From positions 1-64,000 of the forward strand of contig DAOMNO010000016.1 of the NCBI GenBank assembly GCA_035443885.1: 64,000 nucleotides of DNA, read 5' to 3'. The translations under genes and the position numbers were made by a program. Origin of the DNA: DAOMNO01 sp035443885. Its GTDB lineage: Bacteria; Planctomycetota; Phycisphaerae; Phycisphaerales; SM1A02. Shown here piece by piece: positions 50,472-58,680 of this stretch (positions are counted from its first letter, which is position 1; each line of letters begins with the position of its first letter). The notes under the pieces were generated by a model. It did not search any database. It was given only the letters and a program-made list of their open reading frames with translations, and had not been told where the DNA came from.

Positions 50472-52025
50472 ATGAGTGACGGGCTGTCGAGCAAACGCCG
50501 CGCAGTTCAATGGTCAGGCCTGCTTCTAGGCCCGCTGGTTGCCTTTGCTGTCTATCAACTGCTGCCGGAACAGTATGGCATCCATAACGGTGAAAGCACA
50601 GCGTTCACCCCGGCTGGCCGCGCCACCCTTGCCGTGATGGCATGGATGGCGACATGGTGGCTGACCGAAGCCATTGATGTCTCCGCCACCGCTCTGCTGC
50701 CGATTGCTGCCTTTCCGCTGCTCGGCATTCTTCCCATCAGCGATACCGCAGCACCTTACGCCACCGATCTCATCTTCCTCTTCATGGGCGGCTTCATTCT
50801 TGCGCTGTCTATGCAGCGATGGGGCTTGGATCGGCGCATCGCGCTGATCGCACTACGGTTTGTCGGCACCAAACCCGCGAACATGATCGGCGGATTCATG
50901 CTCGTTACCGCCGTACTCAGCATGTGGGTCAGCAATACTGCGACGGCAGCCATGATGCTGCCGATCGCCGTCAGTGTGATTGATCTCGTCCTGAAAAAGC
51001 ACACAGGAGCGCCACTGAGCGGCAAAGGCGGTGCGATGCCCGAACCCGGCGAGAAGGGCCGCAACTTTGCTCTCTCGCTCATGCTCGGCATCGCCTATGC
51101 CGCGTCAATCGGCGGAATCGCCACGATCATCGGCTCACCGCCCAACGGCATTCTGGTTCAGTTTCTCAACATTCAGTATGGCCGCGAGATCAGCTTTGCA
51201 CAGTGGATGATGATTGGCGGGCCGCTGGTCATCGTCTTTCTGCCTATCGCATGGGCACTTATCACATGGGTGCTGTATCCCATCAAGATTCAGCGCATTG
51301 AGGGCGGTCGCGAGTTAATCGACCGTGAGTTCGCAGCCCTCGGCCCCATGAAACGCGGGGAGTGGATCACCATGATCGTCTTCCTGTGCACCGCAATGCT
51401 GTGGATCACTCGGCCGCTGCTTGCACAGATCACGCTCGGCGAGGAAGGATGGCGACCGTTTGCAGGCCTCTCGGATGCGGGCATTGCGATTATTGCGGCG
51501 ATGGCACTGTTTGTGATTCCCATTGAGCCTCGCAAGATGGTCTTTACGATGAACTGGCCGACCGCCGCCCGGCTGCCATGGGGCATACTTATTCTCTTCG
51601 GCGGCGGATTGAGCCTTGCTCATGCCGTCAAGGTGAACGGCGTAGCGGAGTTTCTGGGAGCGCAGTCCAGCGCGCTCTATGGCATGCCCCCTATCGTGCT
51701 GGTGCTGGCTGTTACAGCGGGCGTCATCTTCCTCACTGAACTCACCTCAAACACGGCGACAACAGCAACGCTGGTGCCCGTGCTGGCTGGCCTCGCGCCA
51801 GGCCTCGGCGTTCACCCGGACTTGCTCATTTTCCCCGCAACCATCGCCGCCAGTTGTGCGTTCATGATGCCGGTCGCAACGCCGCCCAATGCGATCGTAT
51901 TCGGCACGGGGTACATCACAATCCCACAGATGGCGAAAGCAGGTTTCTGGTTGAACCTCGTCGGCATCGCATTGGTCACGATGGTGCTGTATTTCATCAT
52001 CATTCCACTGCTCGGAGCGATCTGA
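50472..52025 (+). CDS. SLC13/DASS family Na+-coupled anion transporter
   Basis: The protein has 517 residues with about 11 membrane segments. Two SNT motifs, MWVSNTATAAMMLPIA and TELTSNTATTATLVPVL, mark the paired hairpins that bind Na+ and substrate in this family. The later CAFMMPVATPPNAIVFGTGYI is also typical. Likely substrates are dicarboxylates, sulfate or phosphate; the sequence does not decide. GTG at 50463 is a possible earlier start. The next gene, murA, begins 103 bases later. Confidence 0.93.
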   Translation: MSDGLSSKRRAVQWSGLLLGPLVAFAVYQLLPEQYGIHNGESTAFTPAGRATLAVMAWMATWWLTEAIDVSATALLPIAAFPLLGILPISDTAAPYATDLIFLFMGGFILALSMQRWGLDRRIALIALRFVGTKPANMIGGFMLVTAVLSMWVSNTATAAMMLPIAVSVIDLVLKKHTGAPLSGKGGAMPEPGEKGRNFALSLMLGIAYAASIGGIATIIGSPPNGILVQFLNIQYGREISFAQWMMIGGPLVIVFLPIAWALITWVLYPIKIQRIEGGRELIDREFAALGPMKRGEWITMIVFLCTAMLWITRPLLAQITLGEEGWRPFAGLSDAGIAIIAAMALFVIPIEPRKMVFTMNWPTAARLPWGILILFGGGLSLAHAVKVNGVAEFLGAQSSALYGMPPIVLVLAVTAGVIFLTELTSNTATTATLVPVLAGLAPGLGVHPDLLIFPATIAASCAFMMPVATPPNAIVFGTGYITIPQMAKAGFWLNLVGIALVTMVLYFIIIPLLGAI

Positions 52026-52128
52026 ACGAGCAACGCGGCTATTCTGCTTGAGAACGATCGCGATTGCCGATGTTTCCAGCGTCGTCGTTCGCTTCAAGTT
52101 TTGTTCTTCTGCATGGAGATAAAGACCG

Positions 52129-53481
52129 TTGGACGCTTTCCGAATCCAGGGCGGGCCGAGGCTCGCAGGGCGCATTTCGATTGAAGGCTCGAAGAATTCC
52201 AGCCTCCCGTTGATGGCTGCTGCATTGCTTGCGGATGAGCCAGTAACACTTCGGCAAGTGCCCGATCTGGTGGATATCGCCAATATGCGCAAGCTGCTCG
52301 CCGAGCTGGGCTGCGACATCCAAGGCGAACACGGCACCGTCTCCATCGCCAATGCCGATACAAACCGCACCCACGCTCGCTACGACATCGTGCGCACCAT
52401 GCGGGCCAGCATCTGCGTCCTTGGCCCACTGCTGGCGCGGCGAAGGCACGCTCGTGTCTCCATGCCGGGCGGCTGCGCGTTCGGCGCACGGCCCGTCGAT
52501 CTCCACCTGCGCGGCCTAGCCGCTCTCGGTGCAAAAATCCATCTTGATGGCGGTGATATCGTCGCGTCGCTTCCGCCGGGCGAGCGATTGAAAGGCGCCA
52601 CAATTTTCCTCGGCGGCGCTTTCGGTTCCACCGTTCTTGGCACCGCGAACGTCATGTCCGCCGCGACACTGGCCGAAGGCACAACGGTGATTGAATCCGC
52701 TGCGTGCGAGCCGGAGATCGCCGACCTCGCAACCATGCTGAACGCGATGGGCGCGAAGATTTCCGGTGCTGGTTCACCTCGCGTTGTCATCGAAGGCGTT
52801 GAAGAACTTGGCGGTGTCGATCATACCGTGATTCCAGACCGCATCGTTGCAGGAACGTATGCGGTCGCAGCAGCCATCACCAACGGTGATGTCATTCTCG
52901 ACGGCTTTCCCTACGACAGCCTTCTTGCGGTCATCGACACGCTGGAGTCGATCGGCGTCGAGATCAAGCGAATCAACACGACGCAGAACTCCAACAGTTG
53001 CAGCGTGCAGGTAACGTGCAGCCGACACCTGAACCCGACGGTCTTCACCACGCAGCCTTACCCCGGCTTCCCGACTGACCTTCAGGCGCAGGTGATGTCG
53101 CTGCTCTGCCTCGCCAATGGCAACTCGATCATCACTGAAAAGATTTACCCCGAACGCTTCATGCATGTGGCGGAACTGGCCCGCATGGGCGCACAAATCT
53201 TCCGTCAGGGACCGACTGTCGTTGTTCAGGGTGTGCGGCAGTTGATCGGCGCGCCGGTCATGGCCAGCGACCTTCGCGGCTCTGCCAGCCTTGTCCTTGC
53301 AGGACTTGCTGCGGAAGGTGAAACGGTTGTCAGCCGCGTGTACCACCTTGACCGCGGTTACGTGGCGATGGAAAAGTCGCTGCAAGCGCTCGGCGCGAAG
53401 ATCGAACGCTTCAACGCGGATGCAGAAGTCGCGGCATTGCCAGCACCAACAAAGGCGTCACCTCCCCGCGTCAAGGCGTAA
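52129..53481 (+). CDS. murA: UDP-N-acetylglucosamine 1-carboxyvinyltransferase
   Basis: The protein has 450 residues. MurA adds enolpyruvate to UDP-GlcNAc, the first committed step of peptidoglycan synthesis and the target of fosfomycin. Visible features are GSKNSSLPLMAAALLADEPV, the active-site loop MPGGCAFGARPVDLHL with the catalytic Cys, and YPGFPTDLQAQ. The start is TTG at 52129 with GGAG ten bases upstream; no ATG gives the full N terminus. The gene overlaps the next, convergent gene by 11 bases. Peptidoglycan in this organism is thus likely. Confidence 0.95.
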   Translation: MDAFRIQGGPRLAGRISIEGSKNSSLPLMAAALLADEPVTLRQVPDLVDIANMRKLLAELGCDIQGEHGTVSIANADTNRTHARYDIVRTMRASICVLGPLLARRRHARVSMPGGCAFGARPVDLHLRGLAALGAKIHLDGGDIVASLPPGERLKGATIFLGGAFGSTVLGTANVMSAATLAEGTTVIESAACEPEIADLATMLNAMGAKISGAGSPRVVIEGVEELGGVDHTVIPDRIVAGTYAVAAAITNGDVILDGFPYDSLLAVIDTLESIGVEIKRINTTQNSNSCSVQVTCSRHLNPTVFTTQPYPGFPTDLQAQVMSLLCLANGNSIITEKIYPERFMHVAELARMGAQIFRQGPTVVVQGVRQLIGAPVMASDLRGSASLVLAGLAAEGETVVSRVYHLDRGYVAMEKSLQALGAKIERFNADAEVAALPAPTKASPPRVKA

Positions 53482-55045
53482 GAGACGATTGACGCAGTCT
53501 ATCTCCTGCTTGCGCAAGTATTTGCGCGGCCACTTGGTTTACTCCGTAGCCACCGGGAAGCCTGACAAACAGTTTGCTATAACGATCGCAGAACTGCTTG
53601 ACTTCTGTATACGAATGGCTGGACCACCTAATGGCCAGCATCACTAAGACCGTTTCCTGCCTCGCCACCTCAGGCTCAAAAGTGCGAATCGCCTGATGCG
53701 GTTTTGAACTAACCCAGCAAAGCTCGCTTAGCGCTAAGGCCCGCTCAAGTGACTCCTTGGCGGAAGATCGCTCGTCGCCACCTATTAATACAACCCGTTT
53801 GTTTTTGAGAAGTTCTTGAGCCTCAAGAACTTCGTTCGAATACTCGCCACCACTTGGAGCTATTTCCAAAGCCGTTGGTCTTGATGCAAGATATCGATCA
53901 ACTTCTCGAAGGGCCAACAACGCATTCTTGCCACACTCCAATGACTCTGGCAGGTGATCAATCAGCGGCAAAAGAATTTCACGAAGCTCCAGATCGGATG
54001 CATGTATGCCGCTCCCCACTAAACTATCGACTGCCTCGAGTGTCTTACGCCAGTCATCGATATCCGCACGCTCTATTTGCGCATGCCCAAGCAGTTTGCG
54101 CTTGTGATAGCGTGCTTTGTTAAGCAGTGTTTTGCGACGCTGCCCACGCACCACCGCATCGTCCAACTGCTCACGCACTTTATCCAGACGGTCATGAAGA
54201 TCGCCCCAATCATGCGGACTTGCCGGGTCCTCTATTCTCATGAAACGACGAAGGTATATCTGTTCTCTAAACGTGAATTCCTTCAGCCACCTATACGCGT
54301 CCAGTTGATCTTGATCATTACGCACGCCGCAGTCAAAAAGCACGACACGTAGTGCAGATTGCGCCTCAGCAACAAGCGATGCAACCGACTCTGTGTCAAT
54401 ACCTGACAACGCATTATCGTCGGCACCCTCTGCAACCCGGCGCATCAACTCGGCCGCGTCCGCAAGATTTGTATAGCACGCGTCAATAATCCCAAGCTGC
54501 TGATCTTCTGGAGGAAGAATGCCATAGGGATCCAACATCCATACATAACAGTCTGGCAGTGCTTTTGCTCGAGCGATTAGAGTTTGATCTGTGGGCGAGA
54601 TTGCATCTATAAAATTTGCGCCTTCTGCCAAACGATTTCGGCGTGTTACCGCCCACCGTGCCGCCTCCGATTTGAGAACACATCGCATGGCTATAATATT
54701 TAATCTTGGCTCTGGTGCGGGTCGATTTGACGATGCAGGCAGCCTGGAGAATGGCTCAGCCTCGCTTACTGTGGGTGACCCGTCGAAAGCATGGTGCTGA
54801 ACGTTGTCTGGCACAACTACACTTACCGCTTGGCCACCGATCCGTAACTCTTTTTCAACTCGAGCCATGGGGGGTTCTGGCTCCCCCACGGGTACATTGG
54901 CCTGGCCCTTTGGCTCGGTTGCGATTTCACTCAACCACACACTTATGCGATACAACGCGTTACGCAATGACTCGTCTTGAGCACAACGGGAACTCAAGCC
55001 TTTGCGTATAGCATCAACTACCAGTTCTAAGTCACCCGAAAGCAT
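53471..55045 (-). CDS. DUF2325-like protein, lower G+C, unknown role
   Basis: The protein has 524 residues from ATG at 55045, which has AAGGGG at seven bases; GTG at 55111 is possible. The C-terminal ~105 residues match the DUF2325 pattern: KRVVLIGGDERS, a middle VLVMLAIRWSSHSYTEVKQFC and LFVRLPGGYGVNQVAAQIL. The other 415 residues are mostly helical and not recognised, with a charged coiled stretch near RGQRRKTLLNKARYHKRKLLG. Rows sampled by eye have about 45-52% G+C, against 68% in a murA row next to it, which suggests transfer. Function is unknown. Confidence 0.7.
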   Translation of the reverse strand: MLSGDLELVVDAIRKGLSSRCAQDESLRNALYRISVWLSEIATEPKGQANVPVGEPEPPMARVEKELRIGGQAVSVVVPDNVQHHAFDGSPTVSEAEPFSRLPASSNRPAPEPRLNIIAMRCVLKSEAARWAVTRRNRLAEGANFIDAISPTDQTLIARAKALPDCYVWMLDPYGILPPEDQQLGIIDACYTNLADAAELMRRVAEGADDNALSGIDTESVASLVAEAQSALRVVLFDCGVRNDQDQLDAYRWLKEFTFREQIYLRRFMRIEDPASPHDWGDLHDRLDKVREQLDDAVVRGQRRKTLLNKARYHKRKLLGHAQIERADIDDWRKTLEAVDSLVGSGIHASDLELREILLPLIDHLPESLECGKNALLALREVDRYLASRPTALEIAPSGGEYSNEVLEAQELLKNKRVVLIGGDERSSAKESLERALALSELCWVSSKPHQAIRTFEPEVARQETVLVMLAIRWSSHSYTEVKQFCDRYSKLFVRLPGGYGVNQVAAQILAQAGDRLRQSSLTP

Positions 55046-55118
55046 CGCTACCCCTTTCCACGCTATTAAGCCTAAAGTAGTCTTATCCCTGAACCAGTTT
55101 TCAACGTCCACTACAGTC

Positions 55119-55136
55119 TAAGTCTATTAAGTCTAT
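55119..55136. repeat. Two perfect tandem 9-bp repeats upstream of the DUF2325 gene
   Basis: TAAGTCTAT occurs twice in direct succession (55119-55127, 55128-55136), in an A+T-rich spot just upstream of the DUF2325 start and next to the stop of the M42 peptidase. It could be an operator, part of the promoter, or the edge of an insertion. Confidence 0.6.
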
Positions 55137-55139
55137 ATA

Positions 55140-56186
55140 CTATCCGGCCAGCCATGCAGCAAGCAGGTCGATCGTGGCTTGCAGGTCGGTTTTGTCGATT
55201 GATTCCGTAACGGTGTGAATGTAGCGCGTACCGCAGACGATGGATGCGGTTCTCGCGCCTGCACCGGCCCTTTGAATAGCAGCGCCGTCCTGCCCACCAC
55301 GCGGCAGAATGCACCGTTGGTACGGAATCTTGTTCTTCTCTGCGACGGTGCACAGTTCCGCAACCAACTGATAATCTGCGATCATTGAGGAATCCTGCAC
55401 CATGATCGCCACGCCGTCGCCGTGTTTGGTAACGCGCTGATTGTCCGGCACGCCGGGTGTATCACACGCCAGAGTGGTGTCGAGACCGATGCCGATATCC
55501 GCGCCCACCGCATTTGCTGCGGTGGTGGCCCCGCGCAGACCAACTTCTTCCTGCACGGTGAAGACGATGATCAGATCGTTCGCAGTCGCAGCACTCTTGC
55601 TTTTCGCCAGCTTGCGCACGGCTTCAATGGCCACGAAGCACGCCACGCGGTTGTCGAGAGCTTTGGAGACAACCTTGTTCGGCTGTTCCATGAAAGGCTC
55701 GTCGAGCACGACGAAGTCGCCAATTTTGACATGCTTCTTCACATCCTCAGGTTTCATACCAAGATCGATGAAGAACTCTTCCACCTCTGGCACCTTCTTG
55801 CGGTCTTCCGGGCTGGAGATGTGAATCGGTTTCCCGCCGGGGTTCATCACGCCTGTGAAGTCTCGCTTCTCCGCACAGACAAGCACGCGACGGGAAAAGA
55901 GATTGCGCGTATCGAACCCGCCTGCTGCATTGACCCAGATGAAGCCGCTCTCGTCGATATACCGCACATAGAAACCAATCTCATCCATATGCGCCGCAAC
56001 CATGATGCGCTTGGGGTTCTTCTTGGCGCCTTTTGCCTTGCGCGTGCAGATGAGCGATCCCATCGCATCGGTGTACACTTCGTCGAAAAGGCCTTTGACT
56101 TCCTTTTCAATGAGCGTGCGTACACGTTCTTCACGTCCCGGCACGCCGGGCGTTTCACAGAGGCTTTGAAGCAGTTTGATATTCAT
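55140..56186 (-). CDS. M42-family aminopeptidase
   Basis: The protein has 348 residues from ATG at 56186. M42 enzymes are cytosolic, self-compartmenting, two-metal aminopeptidases. Visible sites are VAAHMDEIGFYVRYI (metal His and Asp), KALDNRVACFVAIEA (bridging Asp), TVQEEVGLRGATTAA (catalytic and metal Glu), GIGLDTTLACDTPG (metal Asp) and RYIHTVTESIDKTDL (metal His). The segment GGQDGAAIQRAGAG is the usual loop. A longer in-frame opening at 56324 adds residues unlike the family. The substrate preference is not readable. Confidence 0.93.
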   Translation of the reverse strand: MNIKLLQSLCETPGVPGREERVRTLIEKEVKGLFDEVYTDAMGSLICTRKAKGAKKNPKRIMVAAHMDEIGFYVRYIDESGFIWVNAAGGFDTRNLFSRRVLVCAEKRDFTGVMNPGGKPIHISSPEDRKKVPEVEEFFIDLGMKPEDVKKHVKIGDFVVLDEPFMEQPNKVVSKALDNRVACFVAIEAVRKLAKSKSAATANDLIIVFTVQEEVGLRGATTAANAVGADIGIGLDTTLACDTPGVPDNQRVTKHGDGVAIMVQDSSMIADYQLVAELCTVAEKNKIPYQRCILPRGGQDGAAIQRAGAGARTASIVCGTRYIHTVTESIDKTDLQATIDLLAAWLAG

Positions 56187-56305
56187 GGAGTTGAGCCATT
56201 CATTGATGAGCGTAACAAGGCGGCTATTGTAGAACGAGCCGCCCGGCTCATGTGGCTTCGGGCGCGCAAATGCTCTAGGATCGATCAACTTTCCGAGATG
56301 AACTG

Positions 56306-57526
56306 ATGCACCGCGACACGCCACTTCGACACCTGCACGAGCGATACGTCAAGGATCGCGTGCGTCAGCGCGCAAACGCGGCGGAGTCGCCCCATCGCCC
56401 CGGCGCGGCCTCTGCGGTTTCGGTCGCTTCGCCCGAAATCGATTGGCTGTCCTACGGGCCTGTGGGAGCGGACAGGTGCGAAATCGTGGGCACCTTCGGC
56501 GAACTGGAAGCTGAGTATGCCGCCATTCGCCGTGGTGCCGCGTTGATCGACTGCCCGCAACGAGGCACACTGGTCATCAGTGGCGCGGATCGCGCAGCGT
56601 TTCTGCAGCGCATGGTAACGGCGGACCTGAAATCACTTGCACCCGGCACCCTGAAGCGCGCATTCTGGCTCAATCGCAAAGGGCGAATCGATGCGGACCT
56701 GAAAATCGTCGAACTCGGCGACCGGATGCTCATCGATCTTGATCTCTATCAGACTGAATCCACCACCCAGTCGCTTACCGCGTTCATCGTGGCGGACGAT
56801 GTGGAGATTCGCAACGTGACGGATGAATTTCACCGCATCGTGATTCACGGGCCGGAAGCGATTGCCGTCATTCGCTTTGCTTCTGGTGATAACGCCTTTG
56901 TGCTGGGCGAAGACTGTGCTGCCAGAGTGACGCTCGCAGGCGTGGATGTCGTAATCGCCCGTAGTGATGAGACGGGTACAGCAGGTTTGCATCTCTTTGT
57001 GCCGCGGGAGAGCGCGGAATCCGTCTGGGCGACATGCGCCTCAGCGCAAGGAGCTGCGCGCGTGCGGCCCGCAGGCTGGCACGCCTACAACATTGCGAGG
57101 ATTGAAGCGGGTACACCCCTCTTCAACGTGGACTTCGGCACGGACAGTCTGCCGCATGAAACAGGCGTACTGCGCGATCGCGTCAGCTTTACCAAAGGCT
57201 GCTACCTCGGCCAGGAAATCGTCGCGCGGATGGAGAGTCTCGGCCAGCCAAAGCAGGTGCTCATCGGCCTCAGAATCGAAGGCGATCTACTGCCAGTTGC
57301 GGGTGGACAGGTCTTTGCCATCGATCCCGCAGGCGGCATGGGCGAACAAGTCGGGGCCATCACATCCAGTACGCTCAGTCCGATGCTCGGTGCAGCGCCC
57401 ATCGCCTTTGCGGTGGTTCGAACAAAGCACGCCGCGCTTGGCACTCGCTTGCTTGTGAACGCAGAAGGCTCACAGACTCAAGCCGTTGTTCATTCGCTAC
57501 GTTTTCTGCCGGAGATGGCCGCATGA
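56306..57526 (+). CDS. ygfZ: YgfZ/GcvT-fold folate-binding protein
   Basis: The protein has 406 residues. YgfZ/IBA57-type proteins bind folate and help to build or repair some iron-sulfur enzymes. The family signature KGCYLGQEIVARMES is complete with its functional cysteine, and the GcvT-like domain starts RRGAALIDCPQRGTLVISGADRAAFLQRMVT. The first 40 residues are Arg-rich and unusual, so a later start is possible. It diverges from the M42 gene and overlaps the next, small gene by four bases. Confidence 0.88.
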   Translation: MHRDTPLRHLHERYVKDRVRQRANAAESPHRPGAASAVSVASPEIDWLSYGPVGADRCEIVGTFGELEAEYAAIRRGAALIDCPQRGTLVISGADRAAFLQRMVTADLKSLAPGTLKRAFWLNRKGRIDADLKIVELGDRMLIDLDLYQTESTTQSLTAFIVADDVEIRNVTDEFHRIVIHGPEAIAVIRFASGDNAFVLGEDCAARVTLAGVDVVIARSDETGTAGLHLFVPRESAESVWATCASAQGAARVRPAGWHAYNIARIEAGTPLFNVDFGTDSLPHETGVLRDRVSFTKGCYLGQEIVARMESLGQPKQVLIGLRIEGDLLPVAGGQVFAIDPAGGMGEQVGAITSSTLSPMLGAAPIAFAVVRTKHAALGTRLLVNAEGSQTQAVVHSLRFLPEMAA

Positions 57527-57693
57527 AGGCGACTCAACTGTTCCTTGGCGCGGCTGAACCCGCTGGTGCAGCGGGCATCAGTGAAGCAGCGGTGCTGATG
57601 ATTCTCCTCGCCATCGGTAGCGTGCTCACACTTGGGCTTGTCGCATTCTTCGTCTTTGTGATCCGCAATGATGAGAACCGTCAGTACGACTGA
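57523..57693 (+). CDS. 56-residue single-span membrane protein
   Basis: The ATG overlaps the ygfZ stop (ATGA). The product begins MKATQLFLGAAEPAGAAG, then has one hydrophobic segment (VLMILLAIGSVLTLGLVAFF) and a short charged end (RNDENRQYD). Tight coupling to ygfZ and a clean membrane helix make it a plausible real gene. The layout resembles small accessory subunits such as CcoS-type proteins, but identity is not established. Confidence 0.6.
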   Translation: MKATQLFLGAAEPAGAAGISEAAVLMILLAIGSVLTLGLVAFFVFVIRNDENRQYD

Positions 57694-57720
57694 CGCGGCG
57701 GCCGATGGTACGATTGAGCC

Positions 57721-58650
57721 ATGCCGAGTCTGCCGCAAGCCATTCGAATCACCGATGTCGGACCGCGCGACGGCCTGCAGAATGAGCCGGGCATCGTCAG
57801 CCTGGATGACAAGGTCGCACTGATTGATCTCCTCTCCGCCAGCGGCGTGGCAGAAGTCGAAGCAGGCAGCTTTGTCAACCCGCAATGGGTTCCTCAGCTT
57901 GCGGATAGCGAAGCGGTGTTCAAGCGCATCAAGCGGCCGCAGGGCGTGGTGTTCTCCGCTCTCGTGCCGAATGAAAAAGGCCTTGAACGTGCGATGTCCC
58001 TCGGCGTGAAGCATCGACCGGACAAGGTCGCCATTTTCACCGCCGCTTCAGAAATGTTCAGCTTGAAGAACACAAACGCAACCATTGAGCAGACCGTGGA
58101 GCGGTTCAAGCCGGTGATCGTTCAAGCGCACGCAGCGGGGATTCCGGTGCGCGCATACATCAGTTGCGTCGTGCAGTGCCCTTATCTCGGACCGATCTCG
58201 CCGTCCGCCGTTACAGATGTCGTGCAGCGACTCATTGATGTCGGCATTGATCCGAATCGCGATGACATTGATCTCGGCGAGACGATCGGCGTGGCGGCTC
58301 CATCTGATATCGACCGGCTGTACGAGGCCATGCACAGTGTGGTTGAGCCTGTTCAAACAACACTGCATTTACACGACACACGCGGCACCGCGCTGACATG
58401 CGCCTACCGCGCCATGCAACTCGGCGTGGCCAGCTTTGATGTTTCGTGCGGCGGGCTGGGCGGCTGCCCCTATGCACCAGGTGCGGCGGGCAACCTCGCC
58501 ACTGAAGACCTGTTGTATCTCTGTGAGCGCATGGGCGTGCAAACGGGGGTTGATCGCAAACTGCACTTTGCAGCAGGCCGTTCGATTCGTGCTGCACTCA
58601 AACGACCGCTGCCCGGCCGCGTCTTCAGCGTGGACGGCGGAACGTTCTGA
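57721..58650 (+). CDS. Hydroxymethylglutaryl-CoA lyase family enzyme
   Basis: The protein has 309 residues. The HMG-CoA lyase/HMGL-like TIM barrel is clear: ITDVGPRDGLQNE with the metal-binding Asp, VEAGSFVNPQWVPQLADS, LHLHDTRGTAL with metal-binding His residues, and CGGLGGCPYAPGAAGNLATED with the catalytic cysteine. It cleaves HMG-CoA to acetyl-CoA and acetoacetate, as in leucine breakdown. No other leucine pathway gene is in the window. It starts 27 bases after the small membrane protein. Confidence 0.92.
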   Translation: MPSLPQAIRITDVGPRDGLQNEPGIVSLDDKVALIDLLSASGVAEVEAGSFVNPQWVPQLADSEAVFKRIKRPQGVVFSALVPNEKGLERAMSLGVKHRPDKVAIFTAASEMFSLKNTNATIEQTVERFKPVIVQAHAAGIPVRAYISCVVQCPYLGPISPSAVTDVVQRLIDVGIDPNRDDIDLGETIGVAAPSDIDRLYEAMHSVVEPVQTTLHLHDTRGTALTCAYRAMQLGVASFDVSCGGLGGCPYAPGAAGNLATEDLLYLCERMGVQTGVDRKLHFAAGRSIRAALKRPLPGRVFSVDGGTF

Positions 58651-58680
58651 CGCGCTCTTCGGTTGCGGACGAATCTCGAT

